A stretch of DNA of 64,000 nucleotides, taken from contig JADLSH010000193.1 in NCBI GenBank assembly GCA_016169945.1, positions 1,736,001 to 1,800,000 on the forward strand, written 5' to 3'. Source of the DNA: Trachythela sp. YZ-2020 (lineage: Eukaryota; Cnidaria; Anthozoa; Malacalcyonacea; Clavulariidae). The position numbers were made by a program, and so were the translations under genes. Shown in pieces: positions 23,750 through 34,015 of this stretch (its first letter is position 1; each line of letters starts with the position of its first letter). The notes beneath the pieces are model-generated. The model was not told where the DNA came from. It worked only from the letters and a program-made list of their open reading frames with translations, and did no database searches.

Positions 23750-24885
23750 CTATATCTCGAACGTGCGGTGCCAGTGTGGTAGAGTATAGCAAATACGGCG
23801 GTTGACTGTTGTGTAAAACTACCTGAAAAATACAATAGGAACTTCGACGTTTCGAGCGAAGGCCCTTCGTCTGGAAGTTAGTAGAATGGGTCGGGGGAAA
23901 AACATGTGCTTTTATAGTGAATACAAAAGCGATCACGTGATAAAAAATAAACCAATCAGATGGATATATCAAAACAAACTATAAACAAGATGTGGAAATC
24001 ACATCATAAAATATATTAGGATATAAGGAGCAGCGAACAAAGATATCAAAGCAAGAAAGACAGAAAATAAGGAACGAAATATTAGAGGAGGTGAGATGTA
24101 GATTATCTGCTGATGGCAGGCATAAACAGATAGGAGTTAAATGTAAGGGAAGCGCTCATTAATGCCGAGAGGATGAATGGTGCCGAGTTGGGAAATGAGA
24201 CGCATTTCTTGGCTATTTTTGAGACGCATTTCTTGAGAGCTCGAATTTTCATATCTGAAACACTGTGATTGCCAGTGTTGAAATGTCTGGCAACAGGTTG
24301 TTTAGCATCATTGTTTACGACAGCACGACGATGCTCACCAAACCTTATCCATAAATATCTACCAGTTTCACCAATATAGAGCATGTCACATTTACTGCAT
24401 AAAATGCAGTAGATGAGATGGTGGTGCCAAACTTAGATTTTGGTGCCGAAATTGTAGTGGAAGAATCTATATACTTACAGGTTTTACACTGCTTCACACC
24501 ACAAGGAAACGTGCCATTAGGTGACGACGAGTCCTGTGGTAGAGAGCTGTGGACTATAGGGTTTCACAGATATTTTTACTATGTATTGGTGAAAATGGAA
24601 GATGTTTCAGGGTCGTTTTTCAAGATATGAAAATCTTCCTAATGACATCCCTTACCTTGAAATTAAAGGGATGGTAACCGAGAACTAGGGGTATTTTGTT
24701 GTTGGGAACATTAGACACAGGGTCTCTAAGGGTTTTAGATATGGGAATATTGGAGGCCTTCGAAAAGGCAGTATCTAAGAGAGGGGTTGGATAACCGCGT
24801 TGGACAAAAAAGTTTCTCATTTCCCGCCGTATTTCCTATACTCTACCCACACTGGCACCGCACGTTCGAGATATTTTCACAGAAG
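23750..24885 (-). mobile_element. Penelope-like element, 3' half
   Basis: On the minus strand the frame near 24820-24620 reads MRNFFVQRGYPTPLLDTAF, then IPLVLGYHPFNFKVRD, the C-terminal part of a Penelope reverse transcriptase. The frame 24384-24103 reads LYIGETGRYLWIRFGEHR and VARHFNTGNHS, a GIY-YIG endonuclease with its conserved Y-I-G, R and H residues. A tag of about 50 bp (CGAACGTGCGGTGCCAGTG and neighbours) occurs at 23753-23803 and, inverted, at 24833-24885, bracketing this half. The coding region is frameshifted between the RT and the nuclease. Confidence 0.85.
23846..23881 (-). ncRNA. Hammerhead-ribozyme-like motif of the Penelope element
   Basis: On the minus strand the sequence contains GACGAAGGGCC, then CTCGAAACGTC, the layout of the hammerhead core (CUGAYGA, stem II, GAAA, GUC site) known from Penelope-like terminal repeats. 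The first box reads CAGACGA, so one core uridine is changed and cleavage is doubtful. Identification is by motif only. Confidence 0.5.
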
Positions 24886-24889
24886 AATC

Positions 24890-26064
24890 CAGTGACCACG
24901 ATGGTACACCGTCAAGAAATTTTGTCGCAATCTCCGGAATGAAATGGTTAGTCATATTACACTATATTTACCATGTATCGCCAACCCTGCTTTGCGTTAT
25001 TTCGACCTTATTTTATCTAAGACTCGTTTCTCTAGCCAGCTTTCATTTTTAAGTCGTTGTTTACGTTATAAAGTCATTCCTAATGGCTTTAAATCGCCCT
25101 TTAAGTTATATTTTCACTCGCCTAATGTCCGCCATGTTATGGCTCGTCGCGTCACGAGGGCTTGTTTTGAACACAGTCGGCGTTTGATACGCATTGCCGT
25201 TGAATCGATGTCTTCGTATATTCGCAATTTAGATTTAGATATTTCGCATGTCAAAAGCATGTTGTCTTCTACATGTCCTTCTATTTTTAGACTGGACATC
25301 AACCAATTTATTTCTCCGATTCGTTTCTCAAGGCGAATAAAGATTCTAAATTCAACTCTTTGTTAGGCACCCGACCCGTTTCGGCACCAAGTCACTAATT
25401 CAGCCAGCGATGTCAGTTTAGTTGTTACGATTCCCCCTGATTTAATCTTATTCGACTTTGAGAGATCTGTTCTCGCGAAAGGTCTCAAATTTGTTCCCAA
25501 CCCCGGGTCCCTTGATTTTATTTCAGTTAAAGCAGATACCGAATCTTTTTTTAGACGATTACGCCTTAAGACGCACTTTCACGACAACCCCTCCGTCCAT
25601 CAAAAGGACGTTTTTGAGGCCATCAACCCAAAAAAATCTTCCTGGTCTCCAGAAGACCAACATTGGTCCCTAGAGCTATTCATTCGACAATGTCGACATG
25701 ACATAGAACAACTCCCCAAATTTAGGCCAAAAAGGCCATCTATAACCTCACTGAAACTGAATTTAGTGCTCTCAAATCACTCCGTGCTCGGGAAGACATT
25801 GTTATCAAAGCTGCTGATAAGTGTGGTGCCTTGGTTGTTTGGAGAGCTGACTTATATCGCAATGAAGCTCGTCGACAATTGAGTGACACCACGTTTTACA
25901 GAAAAATTGACGAGGATTTGACTTCTACCAATCAAACCACCATTTCCACCACCATCAGGAATTTCATCGCCTCTGGTGATCTTCCTGAAACTGCCAAGCA
26001 TCTCATAACCACCACACCTCGCACACCTCTTACCCAAAATCCACAAACCAGACAACCCAGGTAG
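24890..26064 (+). mobile_element. Penelope-like element, 5' half, opposite orientation
   Basis: Plus-strand fragments give the N-terminal half of a Penelope protein. The frame 24944-25366 has LSFLSRCLRYKVIPNGF and TRACFEHSRRLI. A segment around 25460-25560 contains the equivalent of AKGLKFVPNPGSLDF and TESFFRRLRLK. The frame 25831-26064 reads VVWRADLYRNEARRQLSDTT and FYRKIDEDL. Together with the 3' half on the minus strand, the two halves sit head to head around the tag at 24.83-24.88 kb. It ends abruptly at about 26064, beside a LINE fragment. Several frameshifts make it non-functional. Confidence 0.85.
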
Positions 26065-26099
26065 ACCCATATTGTCTCTGCTTGCGGTTGTCCCACCGA

Positions 26100-26570
26100 G
26101 CTTATCTTATTGTATAGGATCGTGGAGACGCTTTTCGTTGCACCAAGGCCAGCTGAGTTTTTAATATTGGACCACCACTTATGCGGGTTTGATTCAAAGC
26201 AATCGGCAACATTACTGATGTAGAATCTTGAACGAGCACTCTTGCAAAGTGTATTTACTTTGTTTCTATGGAGACGAAACAAGTTATTGTTTCCTCTATT
26301 CGAAGCTGCTTGACGTTTGGAGATTAATTTTTTGATCTCAGGGCTTATCGCTACTATCTGATTTTATACGTTTCATTGGAAGGTACTGGTCGACAATGCC
26401 GTTAACAATAAGGGCAAAGTAATGGAACATATCGTTGCAGGAGTCCAAGCCATACAAGGGTGAGCCTTTAGCCATGATCGTGGCTAAGAGTGACAAAAGC
26501 ATGACATTTGGCACAGAGCTTCCTTGGCAACTACCTATCAGTATTAAAGATTTAAAGGGCTGCACGAAAT
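26100..26570 (-). mobile_element. LINE fragment E (endonuclease-RT linker)
   Basis: On the minus strand, 26565-26338 reads NDMFHYFALIVNGIVDQYLP and MKRIKSDSSDKP; 26282-26150 reads FRLHRNKVNTLCKSARSRFY and NPHKWWSNIKN. These are the conserved linker segments between endonuclease and RT of CR1/Jockey-group LINEs. A short frameshift separates the two. No RT core follows, as the fragment abuts the Penelope piece. Confidence 0.8.
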
Positions 26571-28272
26571 TTAATTGCTTTGAATCTATTTCCAGATGGA
26601 TTTTCGTATTTTTATCTATAATGCTATATATTTCCTGACCTTATAAAGAAATAATGTCAAATTTTACAAGCGCAGTGAGGGAAAAGTGAATCATTTCAAT
26701 GTAAAGGGGCAAAATAAACTATTGCACGACACTATACGTTGCATGGTAGAGAAATTAAAGTCGAGAAAATCTACAATGCGCACACAATACGCATGCGCAG
26801 TTACATTATCTCGGAATTTATGTTTAATTTCTCTGCATCAACAAGTCGTATGGATGGGGCGAAATATATCATTTTGCTTCTTTTCGCGAGTTCTTTCGGC
26901 TGCCGCAATAGATAGATAGATTTTATTTATACACGCTAATAACATCAACAAAAGCTGGTTTCCATGAAAGGCGTGTCCATGTTATTGTAGCGGAGATGCT
27001 TAAATTTGAACCTTTTTTTGTGTGGAAATATTAAGCAAAACCACAGAAATGCCTCTGGAAAAATCTTTGAAGCAATTAATGGGCACCCACTTTAATACTG
27101 ATAGGCAGGTTCCATGGAGGCTCTGTGCCAAAGGTCATGTCACTTTGTCCGAAAAGTAGTGATAATTTTGAACCACTTAACAAGGAACTTATTAACACCT
27201 ACTAGAAATACACTCATGCAGAATCCCCTCGCCTATTCGAACTCAGGAACATAAAACTGACGCGAGAAATCGCGTTGATTCCGGTATGTATTTTCGCCGT
27301 TCCTTACGGTTCGGTTCTTACCGTTCCTTCCTTTGTGTTGGTTCGGTGTTTCGCACAGGTCTTGTCATGAGTCTGTGTAGCTAACGGCCTAAACGGCCGT
27401 TTTTAGCAGGCGTTTGTGCTGGTCGCATTCGTCCTGTTTCGCGATCCGGGAAGGTGCGGATAGTCCAGAGCTCTCGGCCTGTTGTAGGAACCAACAGGAG
27501 ATGGACGGCCTTCGCGAGATGTGTTCACTGCGGGTCATAGCACTGTCCCCTTCGGGGGGCGGACCTTGCAGCTGTCCAACATAAAACTTCCCAAAATGTA
27601 TTGTAACATGAAGTATTCCGTCAATCATTGTAATTTGTAACCATAGCAACACGCAATTTTTTACTTTTGGTACAAAATGATAAAATAGTAATATAATATT
27701 TGTACTTTTAGCTATAAACTTATGAATTGCCCCACTATATAAAGTAGATATGTTATTACGTACTCTTTTAGCTTTGGTTTGCTGTAAAATTTAACCTTAG
27801 ACATTTCATAAAAACGTCAAACATTTTCAGAAAACTTCAACTGTTTTTTGACAGTATAATTTTTTAAATTTATCTTTAAAATAGTTTCTGACATTACGTT
27901 GTTTACTCAAAATTCAAATTTAAACTTGCTAAAATACCTTTTAGGTTTAATCGATATTATATTAACCTCACAGAGTGACATACGCTTTTGCAAATCCACA
28001 AACTAAAATATGCAAAATAGACACTTACCCGTTTAAAACACTTCAAAAGTGTGCTTTTTTCAGCCATTCGACTGTTTCTCGTTTATCTTCTTTTGAAGAC
28101 TCTATTCATCGGTATGTTTTTCCAATAGCCCGAGTATTAAAAATCATTTTTGATGCATATATTAACAAAATATTTATCCGTAAATCTTTAAATGTTTATC
28201 CGTATGTTTCTCTCGACCTGACTCGCGCATGCGTATAACGTAGAAAACCCTGAACCGTCCATGGCATCGCGG
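26571..28272. other. Left flank of the 20.4-kb element
   Basis: No gene is supported. A LINE-tail-like TAGATAGATAGATTTTATTT sits near 26911-26930. A piece at 27213-27241 (CATGCAGAATCCCCTCGCC) almost repeats the end of the C2H2 gene at 33958-33986, so a remnant of a related zinc-finger gene lies here. A GC-rich stretch at 27380-27580 has no recognisable motif. The remainder is AT-rich. Confidence 0.45.
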
Positions 28273-28281
28273 CGGACGACT
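28273..28281. repeat. 9-bp target-site duplication, left copy
   Basis: CGGACGACT lies immediately outside the left inverted repeat. The identical 9 bases occur immediately outside the right inverted repeat at 48694-48702. Confidence 0.85.
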
Positions 28282-28346
28282 CAACCTCGTACCCAGGCTT
28301 TTCCTTCTGGGGAAGAAAAACCCTGGATGCCGCTGGTCACGTGACC
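28282..28346 (+). repeat. Left terminal inverted repeat of the 20.4-kb element
   Basis: Starts CAACCTCGTACCCAGGC and ends in the perfect palindrome GGTCACGTGACC. It aligns with the complement of 48627-48693 at about 80-85% identity by eye, with small indels in the middle. The CACGTG core is an E-box. Confidence 0.85.
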
Positions 28347-28374
28347 TATCAAAAATTCATTGCCTTAGGGGGTG

Positions 28375-28412
28375 TCCAGAGGAACAAAGGCAACTTTTGT
28401 CTGATTGGTCAG
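28375..28412 (+). promoter_or_regulatory. Shared CCAAT-type promoter module, gene 1
   Basis: Contains ACAAAGGCAACTTTTGTC followed by TGATTGGTCAG (an inverted CCAAT box). The complement of the same block occurs at 36123-36159, near the start of the HIRAN gene, with only one or two changes over 30 bases. The shorter TCTGATTGGTC also precedes the RecQ-like gene. It lies about 0.5 kb upstream of the first start codon. A role in transcription is inferred from position and the CCAAT motif. Confidence 0.55.
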
Positions 28413-28904
28413 TTTTTAACATTACGTAATTGTCCGGTTGCTATGGAAATCACAAGATGGCCGAAGCCGAAGAAGAGTAAATTGTGTGTGTTCTTTCGAA
28501 TCACTGTTAAAATACTGCAAATATTGATGGAAATATTATTTTAAGGATCTTCGGAAGAAGGAATTTTAAAATCTATCAATATTGGGATCATTGTGTGTGG
28601 ATTTTATTCTATTATGTCAAGAATCGTGGCGATCACACGTAATTGTATTTTTCTTCGGCCTGGGTCATGTCGTGCGGTAATGTCTACATTTTGCTTTTGT
28701 GCTTTAAAAAAACAACCAATGGTTACACACTTTTATTTTAACGTTTGATACCATATTTGTAAAGTTGCCTTCATATGTGAAGAGCTTGTGGCGGGAAATT
28801 TTATTCAACTTTTTGTTGGCGTACTTCGGAGTGCTCAGAGTTTTAAACTACATTAATTTTTACAGTTTTTAACAGTCTTTTTAAGGACTATTTACTGCAG
28901 TAAA

Positions 28905-31900
28905 ATGAGGTCTGTATTTCCCTGTTGTGTTTGCGGAAAAAAGTCGGCGAATTCGGGTTTTGTAAACCCTGGTATACGCGAACAGTGCATTTGTAGGCCT
29001 TGTTATGCACGCCAAGTGCGAGCATGTTTGCAAACTATTGGTGTTCACGCAGAAACACAAACTGAATTGACCACTGGTATCTCTGAAAGAGGTATGTGCA
29101 TCTCATTATCTATATATTTTTTGTATTTGTTGCTCCATGTGTATGTGGCATGTATTTTTAAAGTTTGACTGTTTTTTTACTCACAGAAACAAGCAGTCAA
29201 AGTTCAAGTTCATACCTCACTGTTTCTGGTTAGTACATGTAGTTATTCTGTAAACGTTTAGTGGTTTTACTCTGTCTATAAACACCAGACATAATACTCA
29301 TCAGGGGAGAGTGCTGCTGCACTTCAATGGGTTAATATAAATTATTTTCTTTCAGGTGCAGAAATAGTTGAAGAGGTTGAGAACTTTCAACAGGCATACT
29401 TGTCGGAATATGCTAAGACAAAGGTTCTGCCAATTTATGACCCAGAGAGATTTAAATTGTTTTGTCATAACCATGGTGCCCCTCATTTATTTAATTTTAT
29501 TTCTGCTTGTATGACCAGTTCCCGCCATACAAGAGTGAGGAAACGCCTAAATGAGAAGCGCACAGTATCAATAATTCTTCAACTTTGCTAGCATTATCAC
29601 AGAAGTGTTCACTTTTCAGGTTGATAATGGTATTTTGTTAAGGCTTTCACACTGTACTAACCAAGGGTTGAATACTCAGCGACTGGTCATTGGTATTAGT
29701 ACTTGTAGCATGACTATTGATAGAGCTCTCCATAATTTTTCATCTGCTAATATGAGTAATGTTATTTCTGCTTTGGATGATGCCATCAAGAATAGAAAAC
29801 TACTACTACTAATGATTGACGACTATACCACCATTCACTCAACCCGAAGGCCTAAAGGTCTTAAAACATCTCAGGCTAACAATATGTGTACTATCATTTT
29901 TAAAGTTTTTCCAGAAATAAAAGCAATTACTCGTCCACCTCCTCAGTTCTTACACAGCAGAGATGGAATTAAGCCGTACGATCTGGCTAATGAGATCTGT
30001 TCCGAGAAGCAGATGGTGAAGTTAAGCTGTACCTTTGCCTCTTGCATGCCAGAGTTGACAACTTCCTTCTTCGACCCACTATTGGAGAGGAAGCGTTTGG
30101 AAACGCATGATTATGGTGCTTCAACTGAGGTAAGTCGCATGAGGAAATTTAAGAATGTTTTTTTAGTTGACTTCTTCATGCAACCTTTGAAGTCAAGAAG
30201 TGATTACATGGAAGCTCTTACTAGAGTTTTCAATTTAGACAAGTTACGAGAATACTTATCTAAATTTGTTGTACTATTTCCTGGTGACCACCCCAGTCAG
30301 TTTTTTCCTAGACAAATTGTGTATGAAATACTCTCTGAATACCTAATGAATATAACATTGAACATGCCAGTGCCACATGAAGAGCTACTCTCTCTTGTTC
30401 CTTTAATTGGACCTCTACATATTGATTTAAATGCAGATGAGGATTTAGTGTTGAATTACCACCCGTTCATTAAATCTTTGTACGAGTCATTATTCCCCAA
30501 CAGAATTCTTGCAGCAAAGCCAAAGCCTTGGAGAATACAGTTTATTCTCGAGATACTTTATGGAGGATGGACTTTGATCAGAAGAAGTGTAAAAGCTGTT
30601 TTCCACAAGTGTAAGGATTTACAGTATGGTACACTAATTAATTTCTTAGACAATTATTGCCCTACAGTCTTATGCTCATACAGTATTCTATTTAAGACTA
30701 ATGACTTCTCTAATTATTATAACTCTATTATACGAATGTGGGTAATGATGTACTGTTTTAGACGTCATCATTATAGGAAATCTCTCTTAATATGGCTATT
30801 TCTGGTTAAATACTGGGAAGGTAATGACTTTTGTACTGATATATTTAATGTTTTTAAGAACAATTTAAATATTATTGACGAGTCAGTTGTAGAGTATGTT
30901 CACTCTGTTATTCGAAGACACACAACTGATGGTGCATCCGAGAAAACCTTGAGTGATACCATGAAAGCAATCTTTGGTTGTGGGCCACGCCAAGAGAATT
31001 TTCGCAACACTTTTACTCCAGAACGAAACTCTGTATTTAGTCGTGTTCAATTAAAGTATTTACATACTAGAGTAGCTAAAATTCTAGTTTCTATTTTTTC
31101 CAAAATTTGCTCAAGTCCAGGTGAATCATATTCTCTGCCAAGAGCTAAAGGTCAAGCGCTGGACTGCACAATGTACGTACTTCCTACATTATTTGGTGAG
31201 AAACCGGTCAAGAGCTATATGTTGCCACTGGGTTTTCAATGTGACAAGAAGCCAGATGTAAACAGTCGCTGTGACTACATCTGTGTGGCACCCGAAGATG
31301 CAGAGTGGCAAATATTTGAAGGGTGCTGGCATTCCTTCCACAAAGAATGCTTGAAAGATCTGGCCTATTGTCCAATTTGTTCTAATCATTTAAATAATGT
31401 TATTTTATCTTTATCAGTAGCAGCTAACACTTCTTTTGTAAATGGGGGAAGTGGTGATGATAGTGAGCAAGCACCAGGCTCAGATACTGATGATGATGAT
31501 AGTGATGATGAAATGGAATGTGACAACTTAGGAGTGTCTACAAATGAATCAAATATTGAAAATATGCTAAATACTATTAACTTATCTATTATGCAATTGA
31601 GGCCTGAGTCGCCCACTAATACTTCATGCTTATCTGTAGATAATAATTCAGAGTGTGAAGATGGAGGATCCACTCTACTAGCAAATGTAGAACCACCTAA
31701 GAGATCTCCACATTGCTCAACATGCCATCATACAAGACAAGGGCATGGCAAGGGATCTGCTAATGCTAAATGTCCCATGTGTCCAAACAACTTATGCTCA
31801 GCTCATGGACGTTGCAAGCCATGTACATGCATTTGGCACATATCGCAACATAATTCTATTGAGACTGTTATACCATATAGTATCGTTAAGTTTAATAATG

Positions 31901-32511
31901 TTAGTCATGTTAAAGAGTATCTTTTATCTTTTTGTCAGTCCAACATCGACAGCCAAGCATTGGGGAGTAACGCATGTACCATCATTGCTGTGTTAGTTGC
32001 TATTAACTTCCTCTCCGATACTGCATGGTTTTCTCAACACAACCTCCTCGCTACACTGGATTCCACTTTCCTTGCTTACTGCTACCAACTATTTACTGAA
32101 GGAAACCAGATGTATGACAACCTTGATGAGAGCCAACTCAATTATTGTGCGCCAGAGATTATCGAACATCCAGAACTTGGATTGGCAGAAGTTGCTGAAA
32201 GAGGAGATGAATATCAATTCAACAATTTTGTTGACTTCTTACTAGAATTACAAATGTTGTCTTTGGCCAGAGTTAAATTAGCTTTTGTACTCATTTTTTC
32301 ACCTGATAAATCAATGACATTATTGCTTAACGAACTTGGTGAAAGTATGCTAATAGATAGTCATTCACATTTAGATACTGGTGCTATTATCGCTACTGCT
32401 TCTGATAATCAACTTCATTACATGGTAAATTATATTCAAGAAATGATTCTCCGAGACTGGGGACCCACAGTGCAACCACCATTTGATGTAACTATTGTAA
32501 AACTTAAATGA
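28905..32511 (+). CDS. DUF6589-related transposase-like protein fused to RING-like finger and candidate papain-like protease
   Basis: Four exon pieces: 28905-29091, 29187-29228, 29356 to about 29590, and about 29590-32511, with GT-AG junctions for the first two introns. Exon 1 has a treble-clef-like Cys cluster (CCVCGKK...CICRPCYARQ). The long frame, counted from 29605, shows a putative RNase H-fold core with IDDY (residues 71-74), FPGDHP (225-230, at the position of GDQLT in DUF6589) and GPLHIDLN (269-276). A RING-like Cys/His cluster spans about 556-592 (C, C-W-H, H-x2-EC, C-x2-C). An acidic stretch follows (620-640), then a Cys-rich zinc segment (704-742), then GSNACTIIA (candidate catalytic Cys791) and LIDSHSHLDTGAII (candidate Asp/His pair). 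That last pattern resembles deubiquitinase-type papain-fold proteases. A frame disruption with a stop at 29590-29620 breaks the protein. Family assignments are by motif pattern only. Confidence 0.65.
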
Positions 32512-33128
32512 TGCTAGCATGTAAATTTAATATTTCCTATTAATATTGAAACCTACTATTACAAGAGTATAGGCAAATTTGGTTATTCACTATATTCCCA
32601 ACTAATTAGGTGGGGTACCCCCATGCATGATTATATATTGTATTTAGTGGTAGAATGTGCAGTTACTTTGATTATACTTAAGCCACAATCAATTATTTTA
32701 GACAATAGTTAGGACAGAATCAACATAATGTTTATGTCAGTCTAAATTTAATCAAATGACTTGGTAAGGGCTTTGCTTGAAACATCGAAGTTACTATGAG
32801 GAAATTAAGCTTAGCTTAGTAAGACACTCTTAGCATAAGCACAGTTGATTTTTAAGTTCGGTGACAGTTATATTTTAACAAATTAGCAAATTCAAGTTCA
32901 CAAACATCTCTGATTAATTAGCTATCTAGTATAAAATGTGGTTTAGTAAAATGTTTGGTATTTGCACATTGTTTTTTTCAGGAGACTGCATTATTAGTAG
33001 CGCAACTGTGAAATCCAAAACCCCTTTGCAAAAAAGTGGGGCAGATTAGGTGTAGTGTAAGGGCACTTGTTAAGAGGGTGGAATAAGACCAACAATTTGA
33101 CATGAATTACAAGCCTTGAATCAGGTGA
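32512..33128. other. Non-coding spacer inside the 20.4-kb element
   Basis: No gene is seen. A polypyrimidine stretch with AG (TTTTTTCAG at about 32974-32982) could be a splice acceptor for the zinc-finger gene, but no upstream exon was recognised. Confidence 0.4.
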
Positions 33129-34015
33129 ATCACAAGCAGCTTAGTAGGTCATAAAAGAACACACACTGGAGATAAACCTTATGAATGTGATGTTTGTAAG
33201 AAGAGATTTAGACATTCATGCAGCTTAGTAAATCATAAAAGAACACATACTGGAGAGAAACCCTACAAATGTGATGTTTTTAAGAAGGGATTTACACAAT
33301 CTGGCTACCTTGCAGACCATAAGAGAACACACAGTGGAGACAAACCTTACGAATGTGATGTTTGTTACAAGAAATTTAGATTTTTAACCAACTTGGCGAC
33401 CCACAAAAGAACACACACTGGAGAAAATCCCTATGAGTGTGGTGTTTGTAAAAAGAGATTTACACAATCTGACAGTTTGGTGATACATGAAAGAACACAT
33501 ACTGCAGACAAACCTTATGAATGTGATGTTTGTACGAAAAGATTTTACCAATTGGGAGACCTATTAAGCCAAAAAATAACACACACTGGAGACAATGTGA
33601 TGTCTGTAAGAAGAGATTTTCACGATCAGCAAGCCTTGCTGATCATAAGAGAACACACACTGGAGAGAAACCTTACGAATGTGATGTTTGTAAGAGAACA
33701 TTTTTACAAGCAAGCGCTCTAGCAAGACACAAAAGAAGCCACACTGGAGTAAAACCTTATGAATGTGATGTTTGCATGAAAAAATATGCACGCAAGAATA
33801 GTCTTATACAGCACAAAAACAAGCATTTGTTGTGCAACAGTTGCAGCAAGGAGATTATTCAACCACAAGATTTGCAAGAACATTTTGTTGCAGATAAACT
33901 AACTGGAAAGTTTTTTTGTAATAATTGTAAGAAGCAGCACTCGAATTTCATGAAATTGCATGCAGAATCCCCTCGCCCATTTGAACCAAACAATTTACTC
34001 CCCAAAAGTTATTGA
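33129..34015 (+). pseudogene. C2H2 zinc-finger array gene, frameshifted
   Basis: At least eight C2H2 fingers joined by the classic H-T-G-E-K-P-Y linkers. The frame 33129-33600 covers a partial finger and five fingers. The third Cys/His set has C to F (CDVFKKGF), and the last finger before the break has H to Q (LLSQKITH). At about 33595 some ten bases of linker are missing (GGAGACAATGTGATG), moving the rest into another frame; 33600-34015 continues with CDVCKKRFSRSASLADHKRTH-type fingers and a Cys-rich tail (CNSCSKEI, CNNCKKQHSNF). Such arrays bind DNA. Inside a transposon it could have been a captured host gene. No start codon or upstream exon is certain. The substitutions and the deletion suggest loss of function. 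Confidence 0.85.

Noticed and set aside
28282..28346. Left terminal repeat as one end of a short stand-alone MITE
   Set aside because: No matching inverted end was found nearby; the only partner is at 48.6 kb and the two share a 9-bp flanking duplication.
29570..29619. A 50-base intron to explain the frame break in the first transposon gene
   Set aside because: It would be unusually short and would remove residues that look conserved; a frameshift is simpler.
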